A stretch of 64,000 nucleotides of DNA from Mesostigma viride (taxonomy: Eukaryota; Streptophyta; Mesostigmatophyceae; Mesostigmatales; Mesostigmataceae), in NCBI GenBank assembly GCA_009746045.1, contig RPFO01000448.1:3925919-3989918 (forward strand), given 5' to 3'. Of the stretch, positions 10,756-20,856 are shown piece after piece; within the stretch, counting starts at the first letter, position 1; each line of letters begins with the position of its first letter. Under the pieces are notes generated by a model that had not been told where the DNA came from, ran no database searches, and saw nothing but the letters and a program-made list of their open reading frames with translations. The position numbers and the translations under genes are program-made.

Positions 10756-12065
10756 CCAGGTTGGAAAATACGTGTGCGGGGTATAATACGTGGACTTAAA
10801 ATACGCGTATTATACGTGGGGGGTATAAAATACGCGGTGGTAAAATGCGCGACAGTTTTTGTGGTCCAATTGTCAGTCACCCAATTAGCACGCTCCTTGA
10901 TGATGGTCATGCAGTTATTACAACTGAAATTTGGTGTATATGCTTATTTATTAACATCTTCCATTTATGCCCTGCAATCCTATCTGATTATGATTTGTTA
11001 AATGCAGGGGGGAGCATGCTGCAACGGGAATAGTAAGGATTCAATTAATTAATTGATTGTAAGGAAAGCCATCCACTATATAATGCATGAGAGGAAATAA
11101 GACACAACTTCCGAGAAGGAGGGGTGACGTGCCCTCCTTTGTACTGGATCATGCCGGCCACCATCTGCTTGAAAGAGGCGCTCTCAGCCGCATTGAAGCA
11201 ATGCCGTTCTCGATAAAAAATTCGGCAGCCAGCAGCTGGACACCTTTCTCGTCGACGGGAACCAGCCATTTGGTGATGCTCAGCTGGCCTTTGCTGGGAA
11301 CCGACGACAAGTCAGCCGGCGCAGCTGCCCCTCCCATCTCCGCCATTGCCCTGTTCAAATTGTGCTGCTTCTTGGCGTCTGACTGCTGCGACTTGTTGTT
11401 ATACATCCTGAGAAACCTGCTCCGGATATTCGGTGGAATTTTGTCGCAGGGTAACATCCCTTCCCCTGCGATTCCGGCAAAGTGTGCACGGACTCGGAAT
11501 ACGCTGATTGCCCCCGCCCCGTATGAGAACTTCTTGTTGCAAAATGAGCAGAACTTATTCGACACAAACTGCGTTTTGTTACTAACAGCATCTGTGACTG
11601 CTTCTTTCTTCTCGAGAACGAAATCCCATTCAGGCCCTTTCTTCTTCATGGCTGCAAATCGAAAATGGCTGCACACTGTCGCACAGTCGCACTGGCCTCG
11701 TCGTCGCTATATTGCATTACACCGTCAGTAGCACAGCTGGCATTTGCTGGCACACTGTTATTTATGCGTTATGTACCTAGCCTAGTCCTAGCTGTCTCCT
11801 ACCGGCCAAACATTTTGCAAGGCTTGCGCTTTATGAAAAGAACTGTACGCATCTACTTCTAGTAGTAAAAATCTCAAATGTGCAGTGAGCGCGCCGCGCC
11901 CAGAACCTGGGCACCGCGCCAGTGCCCGCTGCCCGCTGGTACCCCCGAAAAATTGTAAGTCCAAACCGCGTGGTCAGACGTAAAATACGCGTAAAATACG
12001 TCGAGGCCCATAATATGCTTTATCCCGCATTTTATCGCAAAAGTGCGGCGTACAGACCAACCCGG
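10756..12065 (-). mobile_element. Non-autonomous hAT transposon (copy 1), 1310 bp
   Basis: An 8-bp target duplication gtggctga lies at 10748-10755 and 12066-12073. The terminal inverted repeats are CCAGGTTGG at the left and CCGGGTTGG (complement) at the right. Both subterminal regions are crowded with aatacg-type repeats, as expected for hAT transposase binding sites. The only coding content is the N-terminal part of a hAT transposase on the minus strand. The catalytic core and dimerisation domain are absent, so mobility would depend on an enzyme made elsewhere. Confidence 0.85.
11050..11676 (-). pseudogene. hAT transposase N-terminus with BED zinc finger
   Basis: An open frame (11676-11149) encodes a BED-type zinc finger: CSFCNKKF, then RVRAHFAG with the helix His, then a downstream Cys-Asp-Lys and IPPNIRSRFLRMY. 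It is followed after about 70 residues by the FFIENGIA motif that begins the hAT core. One frame change near 11200 moves the sequence into a frame reading NAAESASFKQMV and TPPSRKL, a recognisable continuation of the hAT N-terminal region. The DDE residues and C-terminal hATC dimerisation domain are missing. A protein with only the DNA-binding finger could in principle compete for transposon ends. That is inference; nothing here shows expression. Confidence 0.75.
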
Positions 12066-12603
12066 GTGGCTGAGCGCGACAAGTTTGCCTCGATCCTACG
12101 GCAATGTGGGGCCCCACCGGGTCATCCCCTTTGTCCTTGAGGAGTTCGGGGCCATGGGCCCCAAGACAGCGGAGTTTTTCCACGAGTGCTGCCAGCGCCG
12201 TGAAGAGGCCGCCTCGACCTCGAGGGTCAGCCGGCCGCCCCGTGGTCTGCCCGCACGTGGTCCTCGTATTGGCGGCAGCGCCTGTCACTCGCCCTCACTC
12301 GCACCGTGGCTGATCGGTGTTATTCCGCCGCACCCGGGCCGACTTTGTCGCGACCCATGCGGTCTAGATCCCTTCCAGGCCTGCATGGTGGGCCGGCAGC
12401 GCGCTGTTGCTGCGTGTATAGTTTTGTGATGTATAGTTAGTACTGTACCTTGTGCAGCTGGCGTGATCCTTGGATGCCCGTGTCCGATTACTATTAATTT
12501 CTTCAGGGTTATTCTCCCATGCAGTTATCGGGTTTTTCCTTATGTTGCATGCATGCCCATCTCACCTCCGTAATCTATCATTCTCAATGAATATATAATC
12601 GGC

Positions 12604-13774
12604 AGGCTCGAGCTACCATGGTCTGGATTCTCCCGATTTCTGGCCTGCGCTGCATGGTTGTCTCCTTGATAATCATTGCTACCCAATCGATCAATCAAAT
12701 CACTTGGGTGGGTAATCATGTTTTAATAAGGTAGTAGGTACAAGTCACTGACCATAGTCCACGCATAAAGAAGTCGATCGGCCGGCTCGCAAACCTAAAC
12801 CTTTTTTGCCTTTATTTCGGGTCGCAAACTATAAATTTCACCTTTCAACATTTTTTTTTCATATGGACATCATACTTTGTTCTTCTTCTCATTTCATTGT
12901 TATCATTATTTTATTACTTTATTCTTTATTTTTAATTTTTTAACTTCTTTCTTGCTTTCCTTTTTTTCTCTCCTTTACCACTTCTCTTTGTGCCTTGACT
13001 CCTCTTTATTACTCTCACTGTTATGTTTGTTCATCCTGTCTATTTTATTTAATTTTTTTTTCGTTTCACTGCCTACCCCTTTTCACCTTACACTTTTTTA
13101 TTGGAGTGATCGAGCTGGGCACGAGGCTTTAGACCCTGTTGGATAGGAGACCCCCGCCAGGCACCATGGGCGCTGAAAAATCAAACTCCTGACCCATACT
13201 CCAACAGCGCCTGTGCCTCACCACATCCCATGCAGCTTAATTTGACCTTCCCTTTATTCCATTTTTGTTTTTGTTATTATTATTATTACTCTTTACTTTG
13301 TCTTTAATTATTATTGTAGACAGTTCGTATTATTACCATTTACATTTTATTTTCTTTTTTCTTTCTTTAGAACTTTTTCTTTTTTCTTTCTTTTTTTCCT
13401 TTTTTCTTTTTCCCTTTGTAATGTATACTCCTTACACATTCTTTTAGCCCCTTCGTGTATGTATGTATGTGTTCCCTCTTTTCCTTCTTAGTTTTGGTTG
13501 TTTGTGTTGGTAGTGGTGCATGTGTGTGTGTGTGTGTGTGTACACATGTGGCATGTGTGTGTGTGTTTTCCCTATATCAACCTTTCTTGTTACCCTCGGT
13601 CTCCCTCCATGCAGGTCTACCTAGAGATAGCCACGCCGGCTCCCGCGCGGCCTTCGCGTCTTTCCTCTCAGACAACTACCCTAGTCCTTCCACGTACGGC
13701 ATTGGATCGCCATGCGTCCAGGCATAGTTGTCTCACTTCATATAAATTTCACCTTGTTTACGGGGGTCGCAAAA
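12604..13774. other. Intergenic, pyrimidine-rich, no gene
   Basis: No coding feature is recognisable. From about 12845 to 13460 the plus strand is strongly T- and C-rich with very few purines. A TG-rich microsatellite lies near 13516-13568. The first 50 bases (from 12604) resemble the LINE 3' UTR start seen near 39900 on the opposite strand. A 5S-rRNA-like stretch near 13107-13160 is discussed as a finding. Confidence 0.6.
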
Positions 13775-14335
13775 TAAGTAAGTGTGTACTCAAGAGTGTC
13801 ATGCACATGGGCATGCCATGCACACTGAGTACTATGCTTTTCTCATTAGAAAAATATTTACCCGAAAGAACTTTACCAATATCATGCAGACGTCTGCATC
13901 ATGCCCCAACCATATTAACACTAGAGGGGGATATAATCCTCATCTGCCGGAGCTGACCGAGCTGTGCTCTACTGTAACGGCAGACGAGGCCGTAGTGTAG
14001 CGGCTATCCTCCACGTAGCTGAGGGCAATAACCTCGACCCGCGAGGACTTCTACCGGCCTGCATTCTACCAATGGGCCGCGGGGCCTGTGGGGAGAAAAC
14101 AGGAGCATGCCCCACAGGAAGGTGCTTATCGCAGATGGCAGCCCATTTCTCCTCGTCAATCATGCGGGCGTGGAGTACGGATAGTCCCCGTCAACAGGCC
14201 TGGCCTTTTCGACATGCCACCCATCAAGATACTGGAGTTTACGGGTCACACGCCTCACTGCTGGCCCTGTGCCTGCAACTCCATATCCAAACCATTTTCC
14301 GCAACTGAGCTGATGGCCGGTCTTCCCACCGCGTA
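13775..14335 (-). mobile_element. APE-type LINE 3' fragment (RT C-terminus and 3' UTR)
   Basis: The minus strand reads a LINE C-terminal tail containing MIDEEKWAAICDKHLP (about 14163-14115). A homologous tail (MIDKENLGCRLRYKHLP) lies at 29330-29275. Downstream on the minus strand is a 3' UTR ending in the AGTACT-flanked hairpin that recurs at 39350, 43263 and 55335. The 5' boundary is uncertain. Broken fragment. Confidence 0.55.
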
Positions 14336-14447
14336 TGTACGTGACGTCCCTTCTACGACCAACCTGGCCGGCTGGTCTCGCCCCCGCCTTCAGCTCGCAG
14401 CTCTCTTTTCCATCCTGCTCTGCCGAGGACCTCCTGCACCCCGCTCC

Positions 14448-15903
14448 CATGACCGAATCCACCTTCCTCCTCCACCTCCACGACGCCCTCTCACAGCACG
14501 TGACGCCCATTGCTGCAGATGTGGCAGCTGTGGGTCGCACGCTGCATGGCTGCTGAGCTCCCCACCATCCCCACCGCCACCGCCACCCCGGCTCCTCGCC
14601 TCCACAACATGCACACACACACTGGGGGCCCCTCCGCCTCCACCGACTCCATCACCGCCCAGCTCCGCGACATCGACCAGCGCCTTAAGCTAGGACAATG
14701 CCATCGCCATCGAGGTCCTGCAAAACACCGCTGGCCTCACCGCCCAGGCGGTGAAGGACATTGCCGCCAAGCCAGCCCCTGCTGGCCTGGCCGGCGATGC
14801 TCCTCCCATCACGACCTGCATGGGCGGACATGCAGCACACCACCTCCACCACCTCCGCCGTCGCAGCCCAGCTCCAACGGCAGACGCTTGACCTCCGCGA
14901 GGAGGCCGAGCTCGCCAAGCACAGCCTCAACGTCATCGTCAGGAACTTTGACATGGAGAAAGGTGAGAATTCCGAGAAGCTTATATATACGCGTGCGTTT
15001 GAGAGAGAAATCCTTGCATGGTCGCATGGGCTCCAAGTCCATGGTCAGTGAGATCGAGCTGGTCGCCCACCGCCTAATTCCCCGCGCGCGGGGTAAGGCA
15101 GGGGCGCCCCGCTCCTCGATCTCACCTTTCAGAACCCGGCGAACAAATTTCTTTCCTCAGACGCCGCAAGCGGCTAGCTCGAGAAGACTCACTTCACCCT
15201 TGACGACGACTTGACCCTGCATGGCGCAGCAACAACGGCGACGGGAGCTACATGTATCAGCTATGGCCGACCTACCTCCACCATGCAGCTCCGCGGACGG
15301 CAGACCAAGGCGGGGCAGCCGGTGTACTGGAAGGGGGCGCGGCCATCTACTGACGTCGGCCACAAGCCCTGGCATGCGACCCCCGCGGCCCCAGCGACTC
15401 CAGACGCCTCAGAGCTCTTTGGGGAATACTGTCAGCAGTAGTAGTGTAGAACTGATAGATAGACCGTGGCCATGTACATGCATGTACGCCTCCTACAGGC
15501 TCTACATACCATGCAGCTGATTCACGAGCATTATTTAGCCATGTACATGTGTGCCTATGATGTGCCACACCCCAGATGATGCCTAGCTTAATTTAGTTAT
15601 GCTGAGCCCATGCAGAGAGCTGCTCTCTGCATGCTGAGATGCCACGCTCTAGCTTTTGTATAGCTATGATCGATGATCTTCCCCCCCATGACAGGCTCCC
15701 CCTTAGCTGGTCATAGCTTGATAGATCATGGGGATGCAGGTGCCCTGGTGCACCTAGAGCACGGGTCGTTTACATTCCCACCCTTAATTGCAGGAAGTAG
15801 CTTAGTTAGAATGTATTATAGGCCATACGCCCCTTCTCAAGGGCTATGTGCTACATATACTCCCAACGGAGTTATGTTCCTAATTAATTAATTAATTAAT
15901 TAA
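14448..15903 (+). mobile_element. ORF1-only LINE copy with 3' UTR and TTAA tail
   Basis: From an ATG at 14448 the plus strand carries an ORF1 related to the one at 39870-40600. Recognisable pieces are AQLRDIDQRL, a TLDLREEAELAKHSLNVIVR segment (about 14885-14943) and the basic RARGKAGAP stretch, the layout of an RRM-type LINE ORF1. Frame changes break it into three pieces. Right after ORF1 (about 15440) comes a 3' UTR that also occurs, reversed, at 58040-58340. It ends in the hairpin CTCCCAACGGAG (15860-15871) and an attaatt-type tail to 15903. No endonuclease or RT lies between ORF1 and the 3' UTR, so this is a half-LINE. Confidence 0.7.
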
Positions 15904-15918
15904 TGCCCCATATATATT

Positions 15919-16702
15919 TTAAAAATATAATTACTTACAGCAGAGTAAAATCACTCAAACCAAAGCAAACGCCCAGCTATAAACCTATATACAGAGCCAT
16001 GTCAAAGCTCTATACTACGATAAGACCAATGGAAACGCCTAACGGGAGGAACCTAATAGCCCTGCTGCACCGCAAAATCAGCCCGCGTACGGCGGAGCAT
16101 GATGTCAGCCATGGCCCGAGTCAGCGCCACCGACAAGCGCTGACGCCAATATGACGTCCAGGTCCGCGCCGACCATGGGGCCCGCTGGCCCTCCAGGTCC
16201 AGCCGGTCCTCCCGGAGCCGGCAACACTCCTTGAAGAAGGCGGAGGTCAGGGGCCCCATGGCCCCAAACTCCTCCAGGACAAAGGGCACCACACGATGGT
16301 GCCCGACGTCGCCGTAGGCCAGGAGCTTGGCCCGCTCCGCCCGGTCCGCCGTGTAACCTGCCGTGAGGGAGGCCCCAGCCACGTGGCTAAGAGCCAAGGG
16401 CCGCGCCACCGAAACGTCAATAAGCAGATGCCGGCCACCCCCCTCAAAGTCCAGCACCACGATGTCAGGCCGGTGGTTGGGGGAATAGAAGGCAGCGCCA
16501 TCCGCATCCTCGGACCGGATGTTCGCGTGGGGGAAAACCGACCGAATCATGGCGAGCACCACCGTCAGGAGGACAGTGTGCAAATACAAATACCAATTCT
16601 GATTCTGTTGGCCCCCCATGCAGGCAAGGTAGTGAGTCCCCGTGGGATCCAGCGGCTGCCCACAGCTACCACAAGGCCGCCCGGCCGGAACAAGAGGCTG
16701 CG
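15919..16702 (-). mobile_element. Restriction-like-endonuclease LINE, divergent subfamily, 5'-truncated
   Basis: The minus strand encodes the C-terminal nuclease of the zinc-finger LINE family, starting at the CCHC region. The frame is open to the stop at 16053, followed by a 3' UTR different from that of the 16719-27587 copy. Both sides carry TATATA-type flanks (atatata at 15910-15916 and 16703-16709), consistent with a short target duplication. A 171-bp tail of the same subfamily lies at 31600-31770. Confidence 0.8.
16053..16702 (-). pseudogene. LINE restriction-like endonuclease domain, fragment
   Basis: An open fragment of about 215 codons. It has a CxxC...H...C zinc-binding motif (CGSCGQPL, then THYLACMGG) followed by a PD-(D/E)XK-type nuclease core: HRPDIVVLDF and, 10 residues on, HLLIDVSVARP. 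It ends with FVLEEFGAMGPL and a basic helix. Compared with the copy at 16923-17600 it has many substitutions but keeps every motif, so it represents an older or separate subfamily under past protein-level constraint. It lacks the reverse transcriptase and is a dead truncation. Confidence 0.75.
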
Positions 16703-16922
16703 ATATATAGCATATATATTCATTGAGAATGATAGATTACGGAGGTGAGATAGGCATGCAACATAAGGAAAAACCCGATAACTGGGAGAATAACCCTAAA
16801 GAAAGTAATCTGACACAGACATCCAAGGATCACGCCAGCGGCACAAGGTACAACTAACTAGACATCACAAAACTACACGCAGCAACAGCTCTGCTGGCCC
16901 ACCATGCAGGCCTGGAAGGGAT

Positions 16923-19900
16923 CTAGACCGCATGGGTCGCGACAAAGTCGGCCCGGGTGCGGCGGAATAACACATCAGCCACGGTGCGAGTGAGGGCGAG
17001 TGACAGGCGCTGCCGCCAATACGAGGACCACGTGCGGGCCGACCACGGGGCGGTCTGACCCTCGAGGTCGAGGCGGTCTTCACGGCGCTGGCAGCACTCG
17101 TGGAAAAACTCCGCTGTCTTGGGGCCCATGGCCCCGAACTCCTCAAGGACAAAGGGGATGACCCGGTGGGGCCCCACATTGCCGTAGGAGGCAAACTTGT
17201 CGCGCTCAGCCACAGCGGCAGCAGCGCCGGCATCCACAGCCGCCCGGAGGATGTGGCGACCGGAAAGCGGCCGAGCCACGGAGACATCGATGAGCAGGTG
17301 GCAACCCTGCCCGTCGTAGTCAAGCACGGTAATGTCGGGGCGGTGGTTGGGTGAGTAGAGGGCGGCCCCATCCGCGTCCTCGCACTTGATGGTGGAGTGG
17401 GGAAAGACCGACCGAACCATGGCACACACCACCCGGAGGAGAGCGGTATGGAGATAGAGGAACCAGTTCTGGTTCTGCTGGCCACCCATGCACGCGATGT
17501 AGTGCGTCCCAGTAGTATCCAGAGCAAGCCCGCAGCTGCCGCAGGACGCACCCGCCGTGATGAGAGGTTGCGGGGCAAAGAGCTGGTGGCGGAGAGCGAT
17601 GGCGTAAAGGGCCGGAACCAGTGTGAACAAAGGGCTCATGGGGAGGGCGCGCAGGAATGCGGACCCCACGCTCCCCTCAAGGGAAACGGAGTGAAGCCAA
17701 GCCTTCCCCTGATCGTTCAAGCTCGCATGCAGACCCATCCAGTCGGCACAGTGTAGTATACCCGCGTAGGTCTTTTGTTGTTTTTCATGAACGCAGGCAG
17801 GGAAGACACTAGGACTGACGACAGTGGACACGCCGGGCGTGCCCCGGGGCAGGCGACGGTGGACGGCCTGAGCGGGGCGGACGAGGTCGCAAGCCTGCTG
17901 GATCCCGAGGTAAGAATCCTGCACAGCCTGCACAAAGGGGAAGGGGGATGGGGTGACCAAGTCGGGAATGGCGCTGACGGCGCTGGGGACCAACCGGCGG
18001 ATCTCCGCCCAGGCCTGAGCAACAGAGCCAAGGAAGGCGGCGGGGGCGAGGCGGGCGGCGCGGGTGAGCCCACACCCGCCCATGCGGCAGGGGAGGGTGG
18101 CCAAGCGCATGGAGTGAGCTGGCAGGCTAGGGCCGGGGAGGAGCACCTGCAAGGCGGCCTGAATGCGCTCGTCATGGCCTTCCGCGGCAAGCCGCACCAA
18201 GTGGGGGGGAGCGCCACGGAGCCAGTGAACCACCCGCGGGTGGGCGCAAAACCACAGGAGGAGCCCTTTGGTCTGGGGGTCCTTGAGGCGCGCCCAAGTC
18301 TCGAGGACATGGGTGCGCTGTTCCACGGTGGCCCGGAGCTCCTCTTCGACGTAGTCAGGGTCACCCACAGGGACGCCCAGGCACGAGAAACCACGCGCCC
18401 GCGCCAATGCCCCCGGGATAGCCGCGGGGAAGCCAGAGCAGTCCCCCTGGGGCGAAAAGACTGCACACTTGGGGAGGGTGAGCCGAAGGTTGATGGCCGC
18501 CATGGCCACTTCAAGGGCAGCCAGGGCGGCAACCACAGCGTCGGCCGGGCCAAGGGCATGGATATCGTCCATATAGGCGAGGAGCACGACATCCGGGTGC
18601 GCAGCGTGGACACCTTGGAGAGCCTTGTGCAGCGGGGCAGACAGGTAAAAGGGGCCGAGGGGGTCACCTTGCTGGGTTCCCGTGCGGGAAGCGATGTCGG
18701 CGAACGTCCCATCCTCCATGAGGAAGGAGAGTTGAGTGGGTTCGCCGTAGCAGGCTGCTGTCCACGCAAGAAGGTCAGGGAACGCCTCGCCGACGGCCTC
18801 AAAGATGCTAGCCTTGGTGACAGCATTGAACGCATTGTGGCAATCCACCTTCAGCGCCACATGGGTCGGATGCGTCTCGAGGTAGGCCTGAACTGTGTGC
18901 ACGATGATGTCGCTGCCCCCTTTGGTGGCGACGCCAAGCTGGGCCGCGACGGACTCCTCAGTATCACTCCGGTTGGGGCAGAAGTAGGCGCGAAACTCGG
19001 GGGCCTTTTGGCGACAAATGACCTTACTCACCAGCTTGCGTAGGACCTCGCCGCAAGCAATGGGACGAACGCGGCCAGCAGGCGGGGGGACGTCGTCTTT
19101 CAGGAGGGCAATGAGGCGTGCCCCAGCCAGCCAAGGGCGCGCCGCGGGGGCCAGGGACCCCGCGGCCAAGTCGGCGGCAGCCTCAAAGAGTGCGGTCGCC
19201 CCGCCATGGCCCGCCATCACGGAGAGGTGCTCGTAGCGCCAGCCTGAGGGGCCGGTGGAGGAGGCGTTCGGCAGATCCTTCAGCACAGCCGTGAAGATGT
19301 CCAGGTCCAGGACAATAGGCGGGGGCGGGGGGGTGGCCGGGGCGGGCACCGCAAAGGCCGGTTCGTCGGGGTGAAGGTCGCGCAAAGCCTGCAGGGTCGG
19401 GGGAGTGGAGGGAGCCAACGCGGTCAGTTCAAGCTTTTGCATGGCCCGGCTCAATTCACCTACCTTCACCAACCGCATGACGTCAGCTTCCACCCGGGCA
19501 AAGGAGGCGGCCCCCGACACCCGGGTGGAGGCCGGAGGCTGCAGCGCCCACAGCCCTTCCCAATCCCCGAGGAGGAACCGCCGGCAGCGAGCGATGACCG
19601 CACCCTGTACGCCACGCACGCCCCGCTCCAACGGCGCTAAGAGGAGCCGGGGGGTGACGAGAAACAGCTTGTGGCCGAGTTCGTCGAGAGGGTGACTATG
19701 CATCCGGGCCAGGGAAAGCAGGGCGCAGCGCGTAAACAAGCTCCGGGCGCGGTGAGGGACGTCCGGGAGCGTCATGCAAGGGTTGCGCGCACAGGCGGCA
19801 AAAGGGAGCGTGGCCAGGAATGCCCAGCCTGCCGAGAGGTCCCCCGGATCGCTCGTACCCTGCGATGCCGGTGGAGGGGCAGGGGCCGACCGAGGGGCCG

Positions 19901-20190
19901 CCCCGGACCGGGAGGCCGGTGCGGCCGCCGGGCCGCCGGGCAGGCCGTTCTGGGGGGTTTGGCGGCGGCACTGCCGCTCATGCTGGTACCGCCCGTGGAT
20001 CGAAAAAATCCGCTGGCAATGGGCTGCCGGGCAGCGGTAGCAGTCCATGGCGCGCATGGCGGCCTCCGTGATGTGGGGGTGGGAAGCCCGAATGTGCACC
20101 AGCAACGAATTCCGGTTGGGCAGGCGCGCGCCACACGGGTCACCAAGGGGACCATCGACTTGGCAATAATGGAAGCCATCTGAGGGGGGC
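16923..20190 (-). CDS. LINE polyprotein, C2H2 - reverse transcriptase - restriction-like endonuclease
   Basis: This open frame of about 1,085 codons makes the catalytic part of the element. It opens with two C2H2-like fingers (YCQVDG...VHIRASH near 20165-20085; YRCPAAHC...HERQC near 20045-19975). The reverse transcriptase spans about 19300-18350: RPIACGEVLRKLVSK, motif A with KVDCHNAFNAV (about 18855), motif B with GTQQGDPLGPF (about 18690), motif C with AYMDDIH (about 18575), then a LPKCAVFS segment and CLGVPVGD. After a long thumb region come a CxxC-H-C motif (CGSCGLAL, THYIACMGG; about 17560-17490) and a PD-(D/E)XK-like nuclease core, HRPDITVLDY and HLLIDVSV (about 17345-17275). This order is that of early-branching LINEs (R2/CRE/Utopia type), which cut DNA with the C-terminal nuclease. 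No ATG opens this frame; it probably continues from the RING frame. Confidence 0.85.
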
Positions 20191-20856
20191 GCCCACCCGG
20201 TTGGGCCGGCCCGGGTCGAGAGGGGGAGGGGTCGGGAGCACCCTCAGCCAGAGGAACTACAGCTGCAGCGGAACCCAGGGCGGGGCCGGCCGCCGGGCGG
20301 TCAGCAGGGCTCGTGGCAGCCGAGGACAAGACCGGCGCGGGGACGGCCCCCACGGCCGGGAGGGGGGCGCTGGAGGAGGCAGCCAAGCCGGCGCGCGACC
20401 CACGACCACGCACAGGGGAGGCAGGTGTCGGGGCAGGCGCGTGGGACTGGCGGCGCACGGACACGGGCGAGGGCCCCAGCGGGAGAACGCCAGGAGGCAA
20501 GGGGGAAAGGACCGCGGCCCGGCAAAGGGGGCAGGTGGCGGAGGTCGCGTGCAAGCTCGTGGCGATGCAAGCTTGATGGAAGACGTGGCCGCAAGCAGGG
20601 AGGCGGCAGAGACCGTCACCAGGGCGAGGCAGGTCCAAGCAGATGGGGCAGGAGGGGCCGCTGGCAGTGACATCCACCAAGTGGGCCGGCCCGTAGTGGG
20701 CGGGCGCCGCGTCCCACCCCAGCTCCCAGCTCGGCAGTCGGGCGATCTCATCGGCGGAGAGAAGACGGCGGCGCGGACCAGCAGGGTGCCAGACATGGGG
20801 GATGCCCGCAAGCTCGAGCACATCGTGCAAGATGGCGGGCACGGCCGCACCCGCGC
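20190..20856 (-). CDS. LINE polyprotein, RING finger segment
   Basis: A reading frame joining the PHD part (upstream) to the C2H2/RT part (downstream), each in a different frame. It holds a clean RING-H2 finger at about 20655-20525: CPICLDL, then CRLPACGHVFHQAC with the His pair, then CPLC. That is the C3H2C3 pattern of ubiquitin E3 ligases. A proline/alanine-rich linker follows. No ATG lies upstream in this frame, and the frame borders fall at homopolymer runs, so it is best seen as the middle of a longer polyprotein. E3 activity is inferred only from the fold signature. It might also be a plain nucleic-acid or protein-binding module. Confidence 0.7.

Larger units (their letters stand above)
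10478..12591 (+). mobile_element. Restriction-like-endonuclease LINE, 5'-truncated copy, split by hAT
   Basis: This is a truncated copy of the zinc-finger LINE family found whole at 16719-27587. It is bounded by the 12-bp target duplication tatataatcggc (10466-10477 and 12592-12603). The first part (10478-10755) encodes the start of the restriction-like endonuclease with the HRPDITVLDYDGQ and HLLIDVS motifs. A hAT element follows at 10756-12065. The rest (12074-12370) gives the C-terminus (GNVGPHRVIPFVLEEFGAMG) and then the 3' UTR, ending in a CAATGAA tip. The hAT has its own 8-bp duplication, so it inserted after the LINE. Small indels break the reading frame. Confidence 0.85.

Noticed and set aside
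17775-19043. 422-codon plus-strand frame
   Set aside because: A shadow of the GC-rich RT coding strand on the minus strand, with no family resemblance.
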